Assembly (NCBI GenBank): GCA_033856535.1
Contig: JAWVEV010000194.1
Span: 1 to 15,849, forward strand
Length of the DNA stretch: 15,849 nt
Direction of reading: 5' to 3'
DNA from: JAWVEV01 sp033856535
GTDB lineage: Bacteria > Actinomycetota > Thermoleophilia > Miltoncostaeales > Miltoncostaeaceae
Position 1 is the stretch's first letter. Every line of letters begins with the position of its first letter. This document shows, in pieces, positions 13,999 through 15,849 of this stretch. The notes beneath the pieces were generated by a model. It made no database searches. It had not been told where the DNA came from and saw only the letters and a list, made by a program, of their open reading frames with translations. The position numbers and the translations under genes are program-made.

Positions 13999-14630
13999 CG
14001 GGGGCTTCGCAGCCCGACCTCGGCGGGCCCGCCGGCAACGCGTACGACAAGTACGGCACGCGCAACCCGCTGTCGCGGATCGTCGTGTCGCGGTTCCTGT
14101 CGATCGTCGACCGGGCCGTCGCGGGCACCGCGCCGGCGAGCGTGCTCGACGTCGGCTGCGGGGAGGGCGTGGTCACGGCGCGCCTGGCGGCGCTGCTGCC
14201 GGACGCCCGGGTCGAGGGCCTGGACGTGGAGGACCCGGCGCTGGTCGCCGAGTGGCGCGCCCGCGAGGGCGGCAACCTCGCCTTCCGCCCCGGGTCGGCC
14301 TACGCCCTCCCCCACGACGACCGGTCGGTCGACACGGTCTGCTGCCTCGAGGTCCTGGAGCACCTCGAGCACCCCGGCGCGGCCATGGCCGAGCTGGTGC
14401 GCGTGGCCCGCCGCGCCGTGGTGGTGAGCACGCCGCGCGAGCCGCTCTGGCGCGCGGCGAACGTGCTCTCCGGCCGCTACCTGCGCGACCTGGGCAACAC
14501 GCCCGGGCACGTCAACCACTTCTCGCGGCGCGGCCTGACGGCCCTCGCCGGGCGCGCCGGCCCGGTGCGCGGGGTCTGGAGCCCCTTCCCGTGGACGATC
14601 GTCCGCCTCGACGTGCGCTCGGCGCGCTGA
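13995..14630 (+). CDS. class I SAM-dependent methyltransferase, apparent CTG start
   Basis: A cytoplasmic methyltransferase of 211 residues. Motif I is LDVGCGEG (51-58), the strand-2 region GLDVED (75-80), followed by LPHDDRSVDTVCCLEVLEHL (105-124), typical of Methyltransf_11/23-type enzymes, and VVVSTPREPLW (142-152). The conserved-looking N-terminus NAYDKYGTRNPLSRIVVSRF begins at residue 15, so the start must lie before about 14037. No ATG, GTG or TTG occurs in frame for roughly 50 codons upstream of that. CTG 13995 forms a CTGA overlap with the previous stop, the same geometry as the ATGA and GTGA junctions in this locus, and is taken as start. The nearest canonical internal start would remove the conserved segment. 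The substrate is probably a glycan or lipid intermediate of the same pathway. Confidence 0.9.
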   Translation: MTGASQPDLGGPAGNAYDKYGTRNPLSRIVVSRFLSIVDRAVAGTAPASVLDVGCGEGVVTARLAALLPDARVEGLDVEDPALVAEWRAREGGNLAFRPGSAYALPHDDRSVDTVCCLEVLEHLEHPGAAMAELVRVARRAVVVSTPREPLWRAANVLSGRYLRDLGNTPGHVNHFSRRGLTALAGRAGPVRGVWSPFPWTIVRLDVRSAR

Positions 14631-15574
14631 GCCGGCTCGAGCGCGCGCTCCGCGACCCGCGCGCGCGGGTCGCCGGCGCCGTGCTGGGCCTCGCGCTCCT
14701 CGGCCTGCTGCTCCTGCGGCTGGCCGACCTGTGGGGCGACCGCCCGCCGGACCTCGACGACGCCGATTGGCCGCTGCTGGCGCTGGCGCTGGCCGCCACC
14801 GGGGTCGCGATGACCTGCCTGGCGCTGATCTGGGGGCCGTGCCTGCGCGCCGTGGGGGCCGAGCCGCCGCGCGGGCTGGCGGCCGCCTACTACCTGGGGC
14901 AGCTCGCGAAGTACCTGCCCGGCGGTGGCTGGCAATACCTGGGGCGAGCGGCGCTGGCGGCCCGCCTGGGCGTGCCGCTGCGGGCCGCGGGCGCGTCGCT
15001 GGCGCTGGAGACCGCCGCGATCGTGGCCGGCGCCGCGCTGGTGACGCCGCTGCTGCTGGCCGACGACGCCCTGGGCGCCGCGGTCGCGGTGGTGATCCTG
15101 CACACGGTGGCGGTGGGGGCGATCGCCGCGGCGCGGTGGCCGCGGGTGGTCGGGGTGCTGCGGGCGGGCCTCGCACGCGCCGCCGGGCCGGGCGCGACGG
15201 TGCGGCCGGGCGAGGCGGCCCGCGCGGTGGGCCTCTTCGCCGGCGCGTGGCTGATCTTCGGGCTCGCGCTCTGGCTCACCGCGCGAGCGCTCTTCGCCGC
15301 GCCGGCGGCCGAGCTGCTCCCCATGGCCGGCGCCTTCGCGATCGCGTGGATCGCCGGCTTCGTCGCGGTGATCGCCCCGGGCGGCATCGGCGTGCGCGAG
15401 GCCGTGCTGGTCGGGCTGCTGGGTCCGCGGATCGGCGCGGCCGAGGCGATCCTGCTCGCCGCCGCCTCCCGGATCGCCTTCACCCTGGTGGACCTGGGCG
15501 GCGCGCTCGCCGCCGTGGTGGCGATGCGCCGATTGGCGCCGCCCGCGCCAAATGGCGCTACCCCGGCGGGATGA
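14627..15574 (+). CDS. UPF0104 / LPG-synthase transmembrane-domain family protein
   Basis: An integral membrane protein of 315 residues with about eight hydrophobic helices, matching the PF03706 type (LPG_synthase_TM, UPF0104). Family features are LGQLAKYLPGGGWQYLGRAA (90-109) and GFVAVIAPGGIGVREAVLVG (244-263). It lacks the soluble aminoacyl-transfer domain of MprF, as most UPF0104 proteins do. Relatives beside glycosyltransferases are often guessed to handle lipid-linked intermediates, but the biochemical role is unproven. CTG 14627 overlaps the methyltransferase stop as CTGA and gives MSRLERALRD before the first helix. GTG 14591 is a canonical alternative that would overlap the upstream gene by 40 bases. 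The 3' end overlaps the convergent gene by 17 bases. Confidence 0.92.
   Translation: MSRLERALRDPRARVAGAVLGLALLGLLLLRLADLWGDRPPDLDDADWPLLALALAATGVAMTCLALIWGPCLRAVGAEPPRGLAAAYYLGQLAKYLPGGGWQYLGRAALAARLGVPLRAAGASLALETAAIVAGAALVTPLLLADDALGAAVAVVILHTVAVGAIAAARWPRVVGVLRAGLARAAGPGATVRPGEAARAVGLFAGAWLIFGLALWLTARALFAAPAAELLPMAGAFAIAWIAGFVAVIAPGGIGVREAVLVGLLGPRIGAAEAILLAAASRIAFTLVDLGGALAAVVAMRRLAPPAPNGATPAG
15545..15558. terminator. short inverted repeat at a convergent gene end
   Basis: GCGCCA and TGGCGC are separated by AA, realistically a 5-bp stem with an AAAT loop. It lies immediately beside the stop codon of the minus-strand gene (15560-15558) and 14 bases before the plus-strand stop. There is no T-tract on either side, so terminator activity is only possible. 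Confidence 0.25.
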
Positions 15575-15849
15575 CCCCCCCGCGCACCAGCGCCGCCTCG
15601 GCCGGGCCCGGCAGCACCCACAGGGCCGGGTCCGCACCGGCCACCCGGCGCGCGCCGGCGATCGGGGGCCGCGCGTCGGCCATCACCAGGTCGGTCGACG
15701 GCCGCTCGCCGGCCTCGGCCCGGTAGAAGGCCAGCGGGTTGGCGTCGAACCACCACTGGTAGGCGAACTGGGCGAAGTCGTCGGCGGCCTGGGTGTCGCT
15801 GTCGGACCGGTCGTAGGAGATCGGGCCCAGGCCGGCCAGGTCGCCGGCC
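15558..15849 (-). CDS. unrecognised protein, C-terminal part only
   Basis: The last 96 residues of a gene that enters from the right edge. They read GLGPISYDRSDSDTQAADDF and onward to a TAG at 15560-15558. The segment has DFAQFAYQWWFDANPLAFYR followed by a region with LWVLPGPAEAALVRGGVIPPG at the end. It is clearly coding (aromatic and acidic residues, no stops, plausible secondary structure) but I cannot assign a family. The end could belong to a sugar-modifying or membrane-attached extracytoplasmic enzyme, but nothing visible proves it. It is convergent with the UPF0104-type gene and overlaps its last 17 bases. Confidence 0.8.
   Translation of the reverse strand, partial: AGDLAGLGPISYDRSDSDTQAADDFAQFAYQWWFDANPLAFYRAEAGERPSTDLVMADARPPIAGARRVAGADPALWVLPGPAEAALVRGGVIPPG

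Noticed and set aside
1..15849. Mobile elements, CRISPR arrays, tRNA or rRNA genes, phage genes
   Set aside because: No transposase, integrase, direct-repeat array or recognisable RNA gene was found by reading both strands; the coding content is continuous glycan metabolism.

Overview
This is a very GC-rich window (estimated above 70 percent G+C by eye) from a high-GC Gram-positive bacterium. The gene style fits the Actinomycetota, and the secreted protein with repeated W-S-A-P segments resembles ones I associate with Thermoleophilia/Solirubrobacterales; that placement is an inference. Nearly the whole window is coding and encodes the making and export of a cell-surface polysaccharide: four GT4 glycosyltransferases, one membrane-anchored GT2 glycosyltransferase, two SAM-dependent methyltransferases, an acyltransferase-3 family membrane protein, a Wzm/Wzt-type ABC exporter, a UPF0104/LPG-synthase-type membrane protein, two small coiled-coil proteins and a large secreted propeller-like protein.

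Layout, left to right. Minus strand, 1-2690: methyltransferase, then a small coiled-coil protein, then a long GT4 enzyme that runs off the left edge. Plus strand, 2952-4334: acyltransferase, divergent from the methyltransferase. Minus strand, 4341-8179: an operon read leftward as coiled-coil protein, GT4, GT4, GT4, with ATGA overlaps joining the three transferases; the last two are paralogues. Minus strand, 8219-10774: a secreted protein of 851 residues. Minus strand, 10854-12874: Wzm permease followed by Wzt ATPase, joined by a GTGA overlap. Plus strand, 12997-15574: GT2 transferase, methyltransferase and UPF0104-like protein. Minus strand at the right edge: the 3' end of an unrecognised gene, overlapping its convergent neighbour tail to tail.

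How the parts may work together: the GT4 and GT2 enzymes would build a polyprenol-linked glycan in the cytoplasm and Wzm/Wzt would export it. The Wzt has an extra C-terminal domain of the kind that, in characterised systems, recognises a modified chain end. The methyltransferases, and less directly the acyltransferase, are therefore candidate chain modifiers or terminators. This is inference from family knowledge and gene neighbourhood.

The most unusual features are at the nucleotide level. Two successive junctions in the plus-strand operon (13995 and 14627) read CTGA, where CTG appears to be the start codon overlapping the previous stop; the first of these genes has no ATG, GTG or TTG in a usable position. 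Two divergent genes near 2700-2976 also lack a convincing canonical start. Three transcription units appear leaderless, with a TANNNT box 7-8 bases before the start codon. Hairpins without T-tracts surround or abut the stop codons at the ends of four transcription units. No RNA genes, insertion sequences, integrases or CRISPR arrays were seen.
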